Assembly (NCBI GenBank): GCA_947631665.1
Contig: CANRMF010000001.1
Span: forward strand, 1 to 64,000
Direction: 5' to 3'
Origin: an uncultured Lachnospiraceae bacterium
Lineage (GTDB): Bacteria > Bacillota > Clostridia > Lachnospirales > Lachnospiraceae
DNA: 64,000 bases
Shown here piece after piece: positions 8,664 to 18,185 of the stretch; the stretch's first letter is position 1; every line of letters begins with the position of its first letter. A program made the position numbers and the translations under genes. The notes below the pieces were generated by a model. That model saw only the letters and a list, made by a program, of their open reading frames with translations, was not told where the DNA came from and did not search any database.

Positions 8664-11600
8664 ATGGGAAAAAAATTGAACAAAGGGTTATCGGCAGTGA
8701 TGACAGTGATTTTGCTGTGCACCTCTGTCAGTGTTACACAATTTCAGAAACAGTACAGGGTGAAAGCGGCAGAGAGCGCGGGTTCTCTTGCAACAGACGT
8801 TACCGGCACATGGTCTTACTGGGACGGTTCCAAAACGGTTACCCAGACCAACAAAATGCTGTTTGACAAACTGCCGACAGTAGCAAATAGAGGGACGACG
8901 CGTTTTACGACAGAAAATTATGACCGCAGCACCGGCGCGTTTGATATGGGAGAATGGGGCACCTCGTTCATGTGGAGTTATACCGCTGACCGGTGGGGCA
9001 ATTCGACTTATGCAATCCCGCTTTCCTACAAAGCCGTACCGGAGGGCCTGTATGTCACAAAGCCGTCTACCATTAGAATCGAAACGGCGTTTTTAATGGA
9101 TCAGCCGGAAAACGGCTCCCTGACAGATTTTTGCGTGGGGCCGGCGTTTGTATCCGGCAGTAAAAAGGTTGATCGGGTGACGGACTGGGGATATGACCTT
9201 GTGTTTGAAAACGCGTCAAATCCGTCCAACTATATGAAAACAACTTTGGTTCAGGGAAGTCCTTTCAGTTTCTATGAGCTGACCGGTTCCACGCAGATGC
9301 AGATTACGCGTCTTCGGCCGAATCTTCCGTCGTATATTTCCTATTACAACGGAAACAGTATCAGCGACTCTACGACGATTGTATTTCGTGTGTTTGACAA
9401 TCAGGACGATTCCGTAGGATACAGTAATTATGATTATTATGCGGTTTTTGTACCGGAAGGGACGACATGGACACAGAGCGGAAACAACACCGGCAACGCG
9501 ATTGGAACGATGACGGCGACTTTTCCGACCGCAGAAAAATCTTATCTGACCTTTGCATGGCTTGGCGAGGAAAAAGCAGAAAATACGCCGACGGCAAAAA
9601 TTCCTTCGGCTGACGCCAAAGCGGAGGCAGTCGCAAAAGAATACGAAAAATACGCATACAATTTCATTACGGATACAAACGCTCAATATACTTATGATGC
9701 GTCGACTTCGACCGTACAGACCACCTATTCATACCGGTTTGATAAAAAAGCCGAAAGCAGTGCGGACGGTACGGTAATGGGTATTTTACCGCATCAGTAT
9801 AAACATATGAGCGGATATGATTATCTTGACAATACGGCGCGGACAATTCGCGGAACAATGAAGTTTCTTGCGGGAAGCTCCTATGAAACAAAGTTAAAGT
9901 ATACCGGAATTCTTCCGTCCATGCTTCCGATTGACGAGGCGGATTATCCGGCGCTGCAGGATTATATTGATGATTTTATGGAAACGTTCGGGCCGACGGA
10001 GCAGACGGTAACAAAAGAGTCTTACGACGTCAATACCTATGATACGGGCAAAAAATTAAACCGCGCAGTACAGGTCATGGAGGCGGCGGAAAGCTGCGGC
10101 GACAGGGAAAGTGCGCAAAAACTTCTTAAAGGAATTGAAGCCGAACTTGCGGACTGGTTTACTGCCGACGGCGAGGAAGACGACAAATATTTTTATTATG
10201 ATCCGAATATCGGAAGCCTTTTCGGTTTTCCACAGGCATACTATACCGTAGACGGCATGACAGATCATCATTTCCATTACGGATATTTTATCAATGCCGC
10301 CGCGCAGGTTGCTCTGCGGGATCCGGATTTTGCCGCAAAGTATGACGGCATTGTCCGGGAACTGATTGGCGATATTGCAACAACCAAAGAAAATACACCG
10401 GATTCCCGCTATCCGCAGCTTCGCTATTTCTCTCAATATGAGGGACATTCATGGGCGTCCGGTCATGCCAATTTTGCAGACGGAAATAATCAGGAGTCCA
10501 GTTCGGAGGCGTTAAATGCGTGGGCAGGCCTGATTCTCTATGGTCAGGCGATGAATGATGATGCGCTGACGCAGACCGGAATTTATCTCTATACCACAGA
10601 AGTGTCTTCCGTAAACAATTATTGGTTTGACATCGACGGAGACGTTTTAGATGAATCGTTTAAAAAAGGCGATTTGCACAGCCTCGCTTCTATGGTCTGG
10701 GGTGGAAAGTACGGATATGAGGCATGGTGGACGGCAGAACCGCTTCAGGTGCAGGGAATTAACATTCTGCCAATGACCGCAGCGTCATTTTATGCGGCAG
10801 AAAATAAAGATTTTATCTTGAAAAATTTTAATACGGCGCTGGCAAATGAGGCCGCTTTCAATGGAACGGACAAAGACGTAAACCGCTGGAATGAAATCTG
10901 GAGTATTTATCTGGCGATGGCAGATCCGGACAGGGCGCTTACATACTTTAATCCGGACTGCGAACCGGAAGCTGGCGAATCCAAAGCGCACGCCTATCAT
11001 ATGATTATGGCATTCCAAAAATATGGAACGCCGGATTTGAGTGTAAGTGGAAATCTTCCGCTTTGCGCAGTCTTTACCGATGCAGACGGAAATAAGACAT
11101 ATACGGCATTCAATACGCAGAATCAAGCAAAAGAAGTGACTTTTTCAGACGGTACGAAGATTGAGGCAAAAGCAGGAGAACTGACGGCCGTATCTGAGGA
11201 ACAGACGACCGGCAAAGTACTTTATTCCATAGAGCATTATCTTCAGCAGTTTGATGGTTCTTACCTTTTAACCCATCGGGAAGAAAAATCTGCCGCCATT
11301 GGAAGCAATGTTACGGCGGTAGCAAAAGATTATGCCGGTTATCATCTCGACACGCAGGTGGAGGGAACTCTTGTATCCGGCACTGTGACGGAGGAAACGC
11401 CGCTGGTTTTGAAACTGTATTATGTACAGGACGAAATCAAAGAACCGTCGGCAGGAGCAGATGATTCGCTCTATCAGAAACTCGGCACTTACAATGGATT
11501 GGATTTGTCGTATTATCTGATACGCGACGATTTTGGCATTACGCCAAAACTGTTAGATGCAAACGAAACTTTTTATATCGAGTATACCGGCACTTACAAT

Positions 11601-12698
11601 GCTTCCAATACAAAGGGGTATATGAACCAGAGAGAAACGCCGGAAAATGTTCTGACAGGCGTATACAAATTCCAGACGAAAACATTGCAGCCGGATTCGT
11701 ATACGACAGTCAAATTAAAGAGCGGCGACAAACTGGTCACGATGATTATTAAATACGGAAATCCGACAGAGGGGCCGTTCATTGATGACGAAGATTTTGA
11801 AATTCCAACGCCAGATGCAGGAAAGCCGACGGAAGCTGCCGCAGTCATTCTCGGAAATCCGTCCGACAACACGCTTACCGTCACGATACGGGAAACGCAG
11901 GAGCAACAGGAAAAAGGCCAGCGTTATCAGATTTATCTGAATGGGCAGTTGTATCAAAGCGGATTGACAGCCGGCACTTATCAGTTTGAGCAGTTATCTG
12001 CCGGCAGATATACCGTAAAGGTTTCAGCGGTGCTTGGAAATACGGAGAGCGAGGGCATTACGCAAAGCATCAGAATTTCCGGAGCAGATTTAACTCCTCC
12101 GGAAAACACAACGAAACCGCAACAGGCGACGGACTCCACGACTCCCGCAGAATCATCAACGAAAACACCGGAAAGTACAGATTTTGAAATGGAAACAAAA
12201 ACACCGGAAAGCACAGATGATGAAACAGGATCAACGACACAGGCAGAGGGGACAACAACGCAGAATATGGGGACAACGCAAACCCCTGTGTCAACACAAA
12301 ATACGTCCGTTACCAAACCGGATACCGTAAAGCAAACGAAATCTGACAAGACAATACAGGGTTCGGGGACGAAAGCCAAAACGCAGGGGCTTAAAAAACC
12401 GGTAATCAAAAAAGCGGTGAAAAAGAAGACGGCAAAGAAAATCCGGATCAGAGTGCGCAAAGTAAAAGCAGCGCAGGGATATCAGGTTCGGGTATATGTA
12501 TCCGCAAAACAGGCAAAGAAGAACCGCCGGTGGATTGTTTCCCGACGGACGAAAAAGAACCGGAAAGTCTTTACAATATCCTCGGCAAAATTGAGAAAGA
12601 AAAAAATCCTTTATATCAGGGTTTGCGCTTACCGCAATAGCGGCGGGAAGAAATCATATGGGAAATGGTCGAAGAAGAAAAAGGTAAAGATTCGGTAA
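8664..12698 (+). CDS. Secreted GH81 endo-beta-1,3-glucanase
   Basis: A 1344-residue secreted glycoside hydrolase expected to cleave beta-1,3-glucan (laminarin, callose or fungal wall glucan). A signal peptide covers about residues 1-33. The GH81 core spans about 40-800, with DHHFHYGYFINAAAQVALRD (about 535), YEGHSWASG (about 591) and NQESSSEALNAWAGL (about 610), the last holding the family's catalytic glutamates. Downstream come a MucBP-like segment (about 855-930, HYLQQFDGSYLLTHREEKSA), a beta-rich domain, an Fn3-like domain (about 1060-1130), a Thr/Ser/Pro linker (about 1140-1230) and a Lys-rich Fn3-like C-terminal domain ending YGKWSKKKKVKIR, common in Lachnospiraceae wall proteins. The ATG at 8664 follows AAGGAG at 8653-8658; GTG at 8658 is inside that site. 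Confidence 0.88.
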   Translation: MGKKLNKGLSAVMTVILLCTSVSVTQFQKQYRVKAAESAGSLATDVTGTWSYWDGSKTVTQTNKMLFDKLPTVANRGTTRFTTENYDRSTGAFDMGEWGTSFMWSYTADRWGNSTYAIPLSYKAVPEGLYVTKPSTIRIETAFLMDQPENGSLTDFCVGPAFVSGSKKVDRVTDWGYDLVFENASNPSNYMKTTLVQGSPFSFYELTGSTQMQITRLRPNLPSYISYYNGNSISDSTTIVFRVFDNQDDSVGYSNYDYYAVFVPEGTTWTQSGNNTGNAIGTMTATFPTAEKSYLTFAWLGEEKAENTPTAKIPSADAKAEAVAKEYEKYAYNFITDTNAQYTYDASTSTVQTTYSYRFDKKAESSADGTVMGILPHQYKHMSGYDYLDNTARTIRGTMKFLAGSSYETKLKYTGILPSMLPIDEADYPALQDYIDDFMETFGPTEQTVTKESYDVNTYDTGKKLNRAVQVMEAAESCGDRESAQKLLKGIEAELADWFTADGEEDDKYFYYDPNIGSLFGFPQAYYTVDGMTDHHFHYGYFINAAAQVALRDPDFAAKYDGIVRELIGDIATTKENTPDSRYPQLRYFSQYEGHSWASGHANFADGNNQESSSEALNAWAGLILYGQAMNDDALTQTGIYLYTTEVSSVNNYWFDIDGDVLDESFKKGDLHSLASMVWGGKYGYEAWWTAEPLQVQGINILPMTAASFYAAENKDFILKNFNTALANEAAFNGTDKDVNRWNEIWSIYLAMADPDRALTYFNPDCEPEAGESKAHAYHMIMAFQKYGTPDLSVSGNLPLCAVFTDADGNKTYTAFNTQNQAKEVTFSDGTKIEAKAGELTAVSEEQTTGKVLYSIEHYLQQFDGSYLLTHREEKSAAIGSNVTAVAKDYAGYHLDTQVEGTLVSGTVTEETPLVLKLYYVQDEIKEPSAGADDSLYQKLGTYNGLDLSYYLIRDDFGITPKLLDANETFYIEYTGTYNASNTKGYMNQRETPENVLTGVYKFQTKTLQPDSYTTVKLKSGDKLVTMIIKYGNPTEGPFIDDEDFEIPTPDAGKPTEAAAVILGNPSDNTLTVTIRETQEQQEKGQRYQIYLNGQLYQSGLTAGTYQFEQLSAGRYTVKVSAVLGNTESEGITQSIRISGADLTPPENTTKPQQATDSTTPAESSTKTPESTDFEMETKTPESTDDETGSTTQAEGTTTQNMGTTQTPVSTQNTSVTKPDTVKQTKSDKTIQGSGTKAKTQGLKKPVIKKAVKKKTAKKIRIRVRKVKAAQGYQVRVYVSAKQAKKNRRWIVSRRTKKNRKVFTISSAKLRKKKILYIRVCAYRNSGGKKSYGKWSKKKKVKIR

Positions 12699-12730
12699 AA
12701 AGGAAAAATCGGTATAGCGATGAAAAAATA

Positions 12731-12793
12731 GAGATACCCCGCAGAATATGGCTGCGCCAGAAGGCACACATTTCTGCGGGGTATCTTTATTTA
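12731..12793 (+). terminator. Strong terminator after the glucanase gene
   Basis: A 15-base stem (AGATACCCCGCAGAA at 12732 with TTCTGCGGGGTATCT ending 12786), a 25-base loop and a T-rich tail. It closes the GH81 transcript. Confidence 0.85.
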
Positions 12794-12847
12794 TAGTAGT
12801 CATAATTATTTTTTGAGGAATGGAAAAAGGTTCTTTATATTGATACT

Positions 12848-13192
12848 TTATTCCTTAAATAGTAGAATTCCTTCTGAAATTACGCAAAACAATGCAATAC
12901 CTAACTCAGTAATATTAAACTCATGCAGATTATATATGTTTGTAAAGTTTCCCAATAATTGATTTAAGGCAAAAGAAACAATAATAATGAATTCGATAAT
13001 AAAGTGATTGCATTTACCCAGTTTACCCTGTTTTCTCTTTCTTAAAAAATTGACTACCACATAACAAATAAGACATGTTAATAAAATTTTAAAAATTTTT
13101 ATTTTGATAATAGAGATAAAACTAGATCCAATAACAATAGAGAAACAAAGTATTATATAATTTATTTTTTTATTTTGATATTGCAAATCCAT
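12848..13192 (-). CDS. Small AT-rich membrane protein of unknown function
   Basis: A 114-residue protein I do not recognise. Three or four hydrophobic stretches are visible (about residues 10-30, 33-48, 64-82 and 95-110) separated by a basic loop KRKQGKLGK, so it should be an integral membrane protein. GAGGAG lies a few bases upstream of the ATG on the minus strand, which supports it being real. Base composition is far more AT-rich than its neighbours, with many ATA and TTT codons, suggesting transfer. It is downstream of the PHP gene on the same strand. Confidence 0.55.
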   Translation of the reverse strand: MDLQYQNKKINYIILCFSIVIGSSFISIIKIKIFKILLTCLICYVVVNFLRKRKQGKLGKCNHFIIEFIIIVSFALNQLLGNFTNIYNLHEFNITELGIALFCVISEGILLFKE

Positions 13193-13236
13193 AATAAAAT
13201 TCTCCTCTACTTTTTTCAGTAGTATTATCCATATGT

Positions 13237-13911
13237 CTATTCAGATATAATCATCTGATAAGGCTTTTTCTCTAGCACAAGACGGATATAATCATGAACG
13301 GAATGGAGTGGTTTGTCCGTTTCAATTCCGGAGCAGACAATATTTGTGTGATGGCTGTCAGAGCCGGCGGTGATAGGAAGGTTATATTTTTTCGCATATA
13401 AATAAGCCTGTCGGTTTTCTTCTTCATAATTTGCGCCATTAAAAGCCTCAACGCCATGTACAAGGTTCGGATACAGACGGATTTTAGAGATATACGGACG
13501 ATCCCGAAACGGGTGCGCGTGAATGACCATTCCGCCATACTTTGAGATTTCTTCATATTGCTGCTCCAAAGTCCAGCGCTCTACTTCGGGGTGTTTCAGC
13601 AGCCAGTTTTTGTCCAGTCCGTAAACTAAGAAATCCTGATCCAGATAAGTTTCTTCCCAGCCGAAGAATACCTGAAGTCCGATTTTGTCACCGACGGATT
13701 TTGCCTCCTCGTATCCATGACAGAACAAATCTACACGCTCTGCCCAAGGAAGGTCTTTCGGCACAGCGCAGGTGGGACTGCGAAAAAAATGATTGGTAAT
13801 GAAGATGCCGGAATAACCGGCTTCCTTGTATGCGACTGCCTGATATTTTCCGAGAGCAGTGGCGCATGTACTGACGTCTGCGGTATGGATATGCGTATCA
13901 TATTTATACAT
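13237..13911 (-). CDS. PHP-domain metal-dependent phosphoesterase
   Basis: A 224-residue PHP-domain protein, a metal-dependent TIM-like phosphoesterase of unknown substrate. Metal ligands are readable: YDTHIHTADVS at the N-terminus (residues about 4-14), TNHFFR, FGWEET (about 97), VIHAHPFRD (about 134) and AGSDSHHTN near the C-terminus (about 181). It is a standalone PHP, lacking DNA polymerase or histidinol-phosphatase context, although the his operon lies 5 kb away on the other strand. HisK-type histidinol phosphatases are PHP proteins too, but they are longer, so that identity is only a possibility. AAAGGAGA precedes the ATG. Confidence 0.82.
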   Translation of the reverse strand: MYKYDTHIHTADVSTCATALGKYQAVAYKEAGYSGIFITNHFFRSPTCAVPKDLPWAERVDLFCHGYEEAKSVGDKIGLQVFFGWEETYLDQDFLVYGLDKNWLLKHPEVERWTLEQQYEEISKYGGMVIHAHPFRDRPYISKIRLYPNLVHGVEAFNGANYEEENRQAYLYAKKYNLPITAGSDSHHTNIVCSGIETDKPLHSVHDYIRLVLEKKPYQMIISE

Positions 13912-14004
13912 AAAAGGTCTCCTTTATTGTAAAAAAAAGTTTTGTATAGTATTATATTTAATGTGTTTAGTATATCATAAAACAGATTTTAAGGACAAAT
14001 AAAT

Positions 14005-14643
14005 ATGAAAACAGGGATTTTTTTTGATTTGGACGGCACCTTATGGGACGCTGTGGAAAATATTACGATTTCATGGAATGACGAACTGCGCCGGCAGGGT
14101 TATCCGATTGTTCTTTCTGCGGATACCTTGCAGAAGGAAATGGGCAAGCTGATGGAGGATATTGCTGACTCCGTTTTTCCGACGATTGAAAAGGAAAAGC
14201 GTTACGGAGTTTTGAGGCGCTGCATGGATTATGAGATGGAATATCTGAAAACGCATGGCGGCAGACTTTACGACGATTTAGAGGATACGCTGAAAATATT
14301 GAGTTCAAAGTACTTTCTCTGCGTGATTAGTAACGGGCAGGAGGATTATGTAAAAAACTTTTTGGATTACTACGGGTTTCATCAGTATTTTTCAGACTAC
14401 GAGGAGGCAGGACGGACAGGCATGGCAAAAGCAGAAAATATCCGTCTTGTCATGGAACGCAACCATCTTGAAAAAGCCTTTTATGTAGGCGACATTTTGG
14501 CTGATATGCAGGCGGCAGACAAGGCAGGAGCAACCTTTATTCATGCGGCTTATGGATTTGGAACAGTGCCGGCGGACAGACCGAAAATCAACCGGATTTC
14601 TGATTTGCCGGATTTAATGATACAATTACTTACTGAATGTTAA
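14005..14643 (+). CDS. HAD-family phosphatase
   Basis: A 212-residue haloacid dehalogenase-like hydrolase of the phosphoglycolate phosphatase subgroup. Motif I FFDLDGTLWDA (residues about 6-16), motif II CVISNGQEDYV (about 107), the Lys of GMAKAENIRLV and motif IV FYVGDILADMQAADKAG (about 158-174) are intact, with a helical cap between motifs I and II. The substrate is unknown. It runs divergently from the PHP gene, 93 bp away. Its last ~90 bp recur almost identically 1006 bp downstream, on the far side of an AT-rich insert. Confidence 0.9.
   Translation: MKTGIFFDLDGTLWDAVENITISWNDELRRQGYPIVLSADTLQKEMGKLMEDIADSVFPTIEKEKRYGVLRRCMDYEMEYLKTHGGRLYDDLEDTLKILSSKYFLCVISNGQEDYVKNFLDYYGFHQYFSDYEEAGRTGMAKAENIRLVMERNHLEKAFYVGDILADMQAADKAGATFIHAAYGFGTVPADRPKINRISDLPDLMIQLLTEC
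14541..14632 (+). repeat. 3' HAD repeat, copy A
   Basis: The final ~92 bp of the HAD phosphatase gene, from TCATGCGGCTTA onward. It is nearly identical to copy B at 15547-15639, with five or so mismatches, in the same orientation and offset by 1006 bp. Confidence 0.9.
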
Positions 14644-14692
14644 TTATTTTGTAAGTTGTAGTTATAAAAAAGTAAACTGGAAAAAATAAAAA

Positions 14693-15532
14693 ATGAAAAG
14701 AATATTAAAATTGACCATTGGAGCAATTGTGTTGCTCATATTACTGTTTTTTATAATCAGGACATTGGCATTTAAAGTATTTATTTATCCGAACTGGCTG
14801 AAAGGTTCTTTAGATGACATATCAGAAGTACATCTTAGTTCAGAACATCTTGATTTAGAGATAACAGATCAGGAAACGGTAAAAAAACTGTATGGATTAT
14901 GTAAGAATACAAAGATAAAAAACTTGGAATTTGATACATCTGAACTGAATTCATATATGTACGGCTTCAATATAGTCTTTCATTATAACGATGATACATC
15001 TGATTGTATTGAATGTAGCACTAAAGATGCTGCTGTATTAAAGCAACCGTCTAATGCGTTCTTTGGACTTCGGGGAGAGAAAAACGAAGAACTATTGTCT
15101 TTACTATTAGAAATAGAGAAAAACGAAAATTCAGATATAATATTAGATCAAGAACAAATATTCACTGAAGCAGAAGAATATTTAAAAGAATATGAGAAGG
15201 ATTTTAATAAAATAATTCACTTAGCAAAAGCAGATAAATCGACACAAAAAGAAAAAGGAGGTGGCTGTATTAGTTTAACAGATAATTATTTAACGTTTCA
15301 TAATTCAGAACTAGAAGAACAATGTCTATCCCTGATGAATAAGAAAAATATTTTATATATTTCGTTTAGTAAAAGTGGTGTCACATTTACATACAAATCG
15401 AATTCTGAATATATAGCAAGTGTTGTATATAATTATAATGACAATGCCAAGGAAAGAAAAACATTAGATATGTTTATTAAAAAGATAAAACCATTTTATT
15501 ATATGGAATGCATAACATTATCGAATCAATAG
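14693..15532 (+). CDS. Membrane-anchored protein of unknown function on an AT-rich insert
   Basis: A 279-residue protein with one N-terminal hydrophobic segment (about residues 7-30, IGAIVLLILLFFIIRTLAF) and a long hydrophilic, mostly charged remainder, so likely a membrane-anchored extracellular domain. No family recognised; a central Lys/Glu-rich stretch (about 145-190) may be helical. Codon use is very AT-rich (AAA, ATA, TTA, AGA), unlike the flanking HAD and radical SAM genes. The gene is bounded by two copies of the HAD 3' end and so appears to have arrived as an insert. No clear ribosome binding site precedes the ATG. Confidence 0.6.
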   Translation: MKRILKLTIGAIVLLILLFFIIRTLAFKVFIYPNWLKGSLDDISEVHLSSEHLDLEITDQETVKKLYGLCKNTKIKNLEFDTSELNSYMYGFNIVFHYNDDTSDCIECSTKDAAVLKQPSNAFFGLRGEKNEELLSLLLEIEKNENSDIILDQEQIFTEAEEYLKEYEKDFNKIIHLAKADKSTQKEKGGGCISLTDNYLTFHNSELEEQCLSLMNKKNILYISFSKSGVTFTYKSNSEYIASVVYNYNDNAKERKTLDMFIKKIKPFYYMECITLSNQ

Positions 15533-15546
15533 TTGTGATTGATGAA

Positions 15547-15639
15547 TCATGCGGCTTACGGATTTGGCACAGCACCGGCGGACAGACCGAAAATCAACCG
15601 GATTTCTGATTTGCCGGATTTAATGATAGAATTTACTTA
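15547..15639 (+). repeat. 3' HAD repeat, copy B
   Basis: Second copy of the ~92-bp HAD gene tail, directly repeated relative to copy A at 14541-14632. Mismatches are few and mostly do not change the reading frame. Confidence 0.9.
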
Positions 15640-15649
15640 CAGAGGATAA
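15548..15649 (+). pseudogene. HAD phosphatase C-terminal fragment
   Basis: An open stretch of 33 codons plus stop that reproduces the HAD C-terminus (HAAYGFGTAPADRPKINR, then ISDLPDLMIEF) in the correct frame but with a different last few residues. It has no start of its own. It directly abuts the radical SAM gene and includes that gene's AGAGGA ribosome binding site, so this copy may be the original gene end displaced by the upstream insertion. Confidence 0.8.
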
Positions 15650-15652
15650 AAA

Positions 15653-17515
15653 ATGAGAAAACTAGCGCTTTCAGATGAGATATTATTGCAGATAGAAAAG
15701 CCGGCGAGGTATATTGGAAACGAAGTCAACATGGTGGTAAAAGATCCCAGTCGGGTTCCTGTCCGCTATGCGATGTGCTTTCCCGACGTCTATGAGATTG
15801 GTATGTCTCATCTGGGAATACAGATTTTATACGATATGTTTAACCGCAGGGAGGACGTATACTGCGAGAGAGTGTACTCCCCATGGGTTGATTTGGACAG
15901 GCTGATGCGGAAGCATCATATTCCGCTGTTTACACTGGAAACGCAGGAGCCTGTGAAAAATTTTGATTTTCTGGGGATTACGCTTCAGTATGAAATGTGC
16001 TACACGAATATATTGCGGATTTTGGATTTGTCGGGCATACCGCTGAAAGCTGCTGACCGGACGGAGGACGATCCGATTGTTATCGGCGGCGGCCCATGCG
16101 CTTACAATCCGGAGCCGGTTGCAGATTTTTTTGATTTGTTTTATCTCGGCGAGGGAGAAACGGCAAACAATCAACTGCTCGACTTGTATATTGAAAATAA
16201 AAAATCAGGAGGAAGCAGGCGCGCTTTTTTGGAGAAAGCCGCTGAAATCGACTGTATCTATGTACCGCAATTTTATGAGGTGCATTATCATGAGGACGGT
16301 ACGATTAAAGAGCGTATTGTAGTCAATCCGCACGCAAAAGAGACCGTCCGCAAGGAAATTGTTACGGATTTTGATACGGCGCCTTATCCGGAAAAACCGC
16401 TTGTTCCGTTTATCAAAGTAACGCAGGATCGCTGCGTGCTTGAAATTCAGAGAGGCTGTATCAGAGGGTGCCGTTTCTGTCAGGCAGGCTCCGTCTATAA
16501 ACCGCTTCGCGAAAAGAACCTTGAAAAATTAAAGGAACTTGCCAAAAATATGCTCGAGACCACCGGATATGAAGAAATTTCGTTAAGCTCGCTAAGCAGC
16601 AGCGACTATTCCGAACTTTCCGGTCTGCTTGATTTTCTTCTGGACGAGTGTAAAAAGAAAAAAATCAATATCTCCCTGCCGTCCCTTCGGATTGACGCAT
16701 TTTCTCTTGACGTCATGAGCAAAGTGCAGGACGTGAAAAAAAGTTCGATTACTTTTGCGCCGGAGGCGGGCACGCAGAGAATGCGCGATGTAATCAACAA
16801 GGGGTTGACACAGGAGGATATTTTAAACGGCTGCCGGCAGGCGTTTAAAGGCGGCTGGAATAAGGTAAAACTTTATTTCATGCTCGGACAGCCTACGGAA
16901 ACCGAAAAAGATGTCGACGGCATTATGGACTTATGCGAGGAAATCGCAGAGCTTTATTACGATACGGTGCCGAAGGAGAAGCGAAACGGCAAGTGTCAGA
17001 TTACGGCGAGCACGTCCTTTTTTGTGCCGAAGCCGTTTACTCCGTTCCAGTGGGCTCCGATGTGTTCCGCCGAAGTGTTTCTTGAAAAAGCAAGACGCGT
17101 CAATGACAAGCGAAAAACGCTTCACAACCAGAAAAGTATTCAATATAAATGGCATGAATCGGATATCAGCGTACTTGAGGGCTTGTTGGCCAGAGGCGAC
17201 CGCCGTCTGTCGGAAACGCTGCTTTATGTTTATCAAAAAGGCGGAATTTATGACGCGTGGTCTGAATTTCATAATCAAAAACTCTGGGAGGAAGCTTTAG
17301 AGGCGACCAATGTAAATCTTGATTTTTATGTCACAAGAAAGAGGGAGGAAACGGAAATCCTGCCTTGGGATTTTATTGATACCGGAGTGACCAAAGCATT
17401 TCTTTTAAAAGAATGGCGCCGCGCTTTAAACGGGCAGGTGACGCCGAATTGCAGAATACAGTGTTCCGGCTGCGGAGCCGCAGGTTTTGGAGGAGGAATC
17501 TGTCATGAAAGTTAG
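15653..17515 (+). CDS. TIGR03960-family B12-binding-type radical SAM protein
   Basis: A 620-residue protein of the TIGR03960 family: an N-terminal cobalamin-binding-like domain (FPDVYEIGMSHLGIQILYD, about residues 43-61; IGGGPCAYNPEPVADFFD, about 143) followed by a radical SAM domain with the cluster-binding C-x3-C-x2-C in QRGCIRGCRFCQAG (about 265-278). The C-terminus ends in a Cys-rich CRIQCSGCG segment. It is always paired with the TIGR03936 protein, here overlapping by 11 bp. The reaction is uncharacterised; location next to RNase G and rplU in many Firmicutes suggests a role in RNA or ribosome modification, which is inference. Confidence 0.92.
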   Translation: MRKLALSDEILLQIEKPARYIGNEVNMVVKDPSRVPVRYAMCFPDVYEIGMSHLGIQILYDMFNRREDVYCERVYSPWVDLDRLMRKHHIPLFTLETQEPVKNFDFLGITLQYEMCYTNILRILDLSGIPLKAADRTEDDPIVIGGGPCAYNPEPVADFFDLFYLGEGETANNQLLDLYIENKKSGGSRRAFLEKAAEIDCIYVPQFYEVHYHEDGTIKERIVVNPHAKETVRKEIVTDFDTAPYPEKPLVPFIKVTQDRCVLEIQRGCIRGCRFCQAGSVYKPLREKNLEKLKELAKNMLETTGYEEISLSSLSSSDYSELSGLLDFLLDECKKKKINISLPSLRIDAFSLDVMSKVQDVKKSSITFAPEAGTQRMRDVINKGLTQEDILNGCRQAFKGGWNKVKLYFMLGQPTETEKDVDGIMDLCEEIAELYYDTVPKEKRNGKCQITASTSFFVPKPFTPFQWAPMCSAEVFLEKARRVNDKRKTLHNQKSIQYKWHESDISVLEGLLARGDRRLSETLLYVYQKGGIYDAWSEFHNQKLWEEALEATNVNLDFYVTRKREETEILPWDFIDTGVTKAFLLKEWRRALNGQVTPNCRIQCSGCGAAGFGGGICHES

Positions 17516-18176
17516 GGTACGGTTTTCCAAACAGGGGACGATGAAGTATATCGGCCACTTGGATATGGTTCGTTATTTTCAGAAAGTACACCGCAGGGCG
17601 GGCGTCGACGTCGCCTATTCCGAAGGATTTTCCCCGCATCAGAAGCTTTCTTTTGCAGCGCCTCTGGGCGTGGGGCTGTGCAGTGTCGGAGAATACTATG
17701 ATATGGAAGTGCACAGTTGCGAATCCTCTGAAAAAATGATGGAAAAAATCAATGCGCAAAATGTGGAAGGCGTTGAGGTGTTAAGCTTTAAACGGCTTCC
17801 GGACGATGCAAAAAACGCCATGTCCGTTCTGGCGGCGGCAGATTATATGGTTTCCATACAGCCACCGGCAGAAGAAGTGATTTTAAACTATATGGCGCAG
17901 GAGGAAATTCCTGTTCTTAAAAAAACGAAAAAGAGCGAAAAGGTAGTGAATATCCGGCAGATGATTTATGAGTTGAAACCTTCAAAAAACGGTATTTTCA
18001 TGAAACTTGCGCAGGGAAGCGCCTCCAATCTCAAACCGGAGCTGGTCGTTGAAAGCCTTTATCGCTTTATGGGAAAAGAAGCGCCGGAACAGATTTCTTT
18101 GGAACGGTTGGATATGTATTGTCTGAAAGACGGCCGGCTGATTTCTTTAGACGATGTCGGCGCAGATATGATATAA
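17505..18176 (+). CDS. TIGR03936-family radical SAM-associated protein (DUF2344)
   Basis: A 223-residue partner of the preceding radical SAM protein. The N-terminus VRVRFSKQGTMKYIGHLDMV and the AYSEGFSPHQKLSFAAPLGVG stretch (about residues 36-57) are hallmarks of DUF2344. The ATG at 17505 follows AGGAGGAA at 17490-17497; a TTG further upstream reads in frame but lies before that site. The 11-bp overlap with TIGR03960 indicates coupled translation. Function unknown; in some clostridia the two are fused. Confidence 0.92.
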   Translation: MKVRVRFSKQGTMKYIGHLDMVRYFQKVHRRAGVDVAYSEGFSPHQKLSFAAPLGVGLCSVGEYYDMEVHSCESSEKMMEKINAQNVEGVEVLSFKRLPDDAKNAMSVLAAADYMVSIQPPAEEVILNYMAQEEIPVLKKTKKSEKVVNIRQMIYELKPSKNGIFMKLAQGSASNLKPELVVESLYRFMGKEAPEQISLERLDMYCLKDGRLISLDDVGADMI

Positions 18177-18185
18177 TGGGATTAA

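Noticed and set aside
14541..15649. Transposon with long direct repeats
   Set aside because: No transposase and no terminal inverted repeats; the repeats are protein-coding HAD ends, not element ends.
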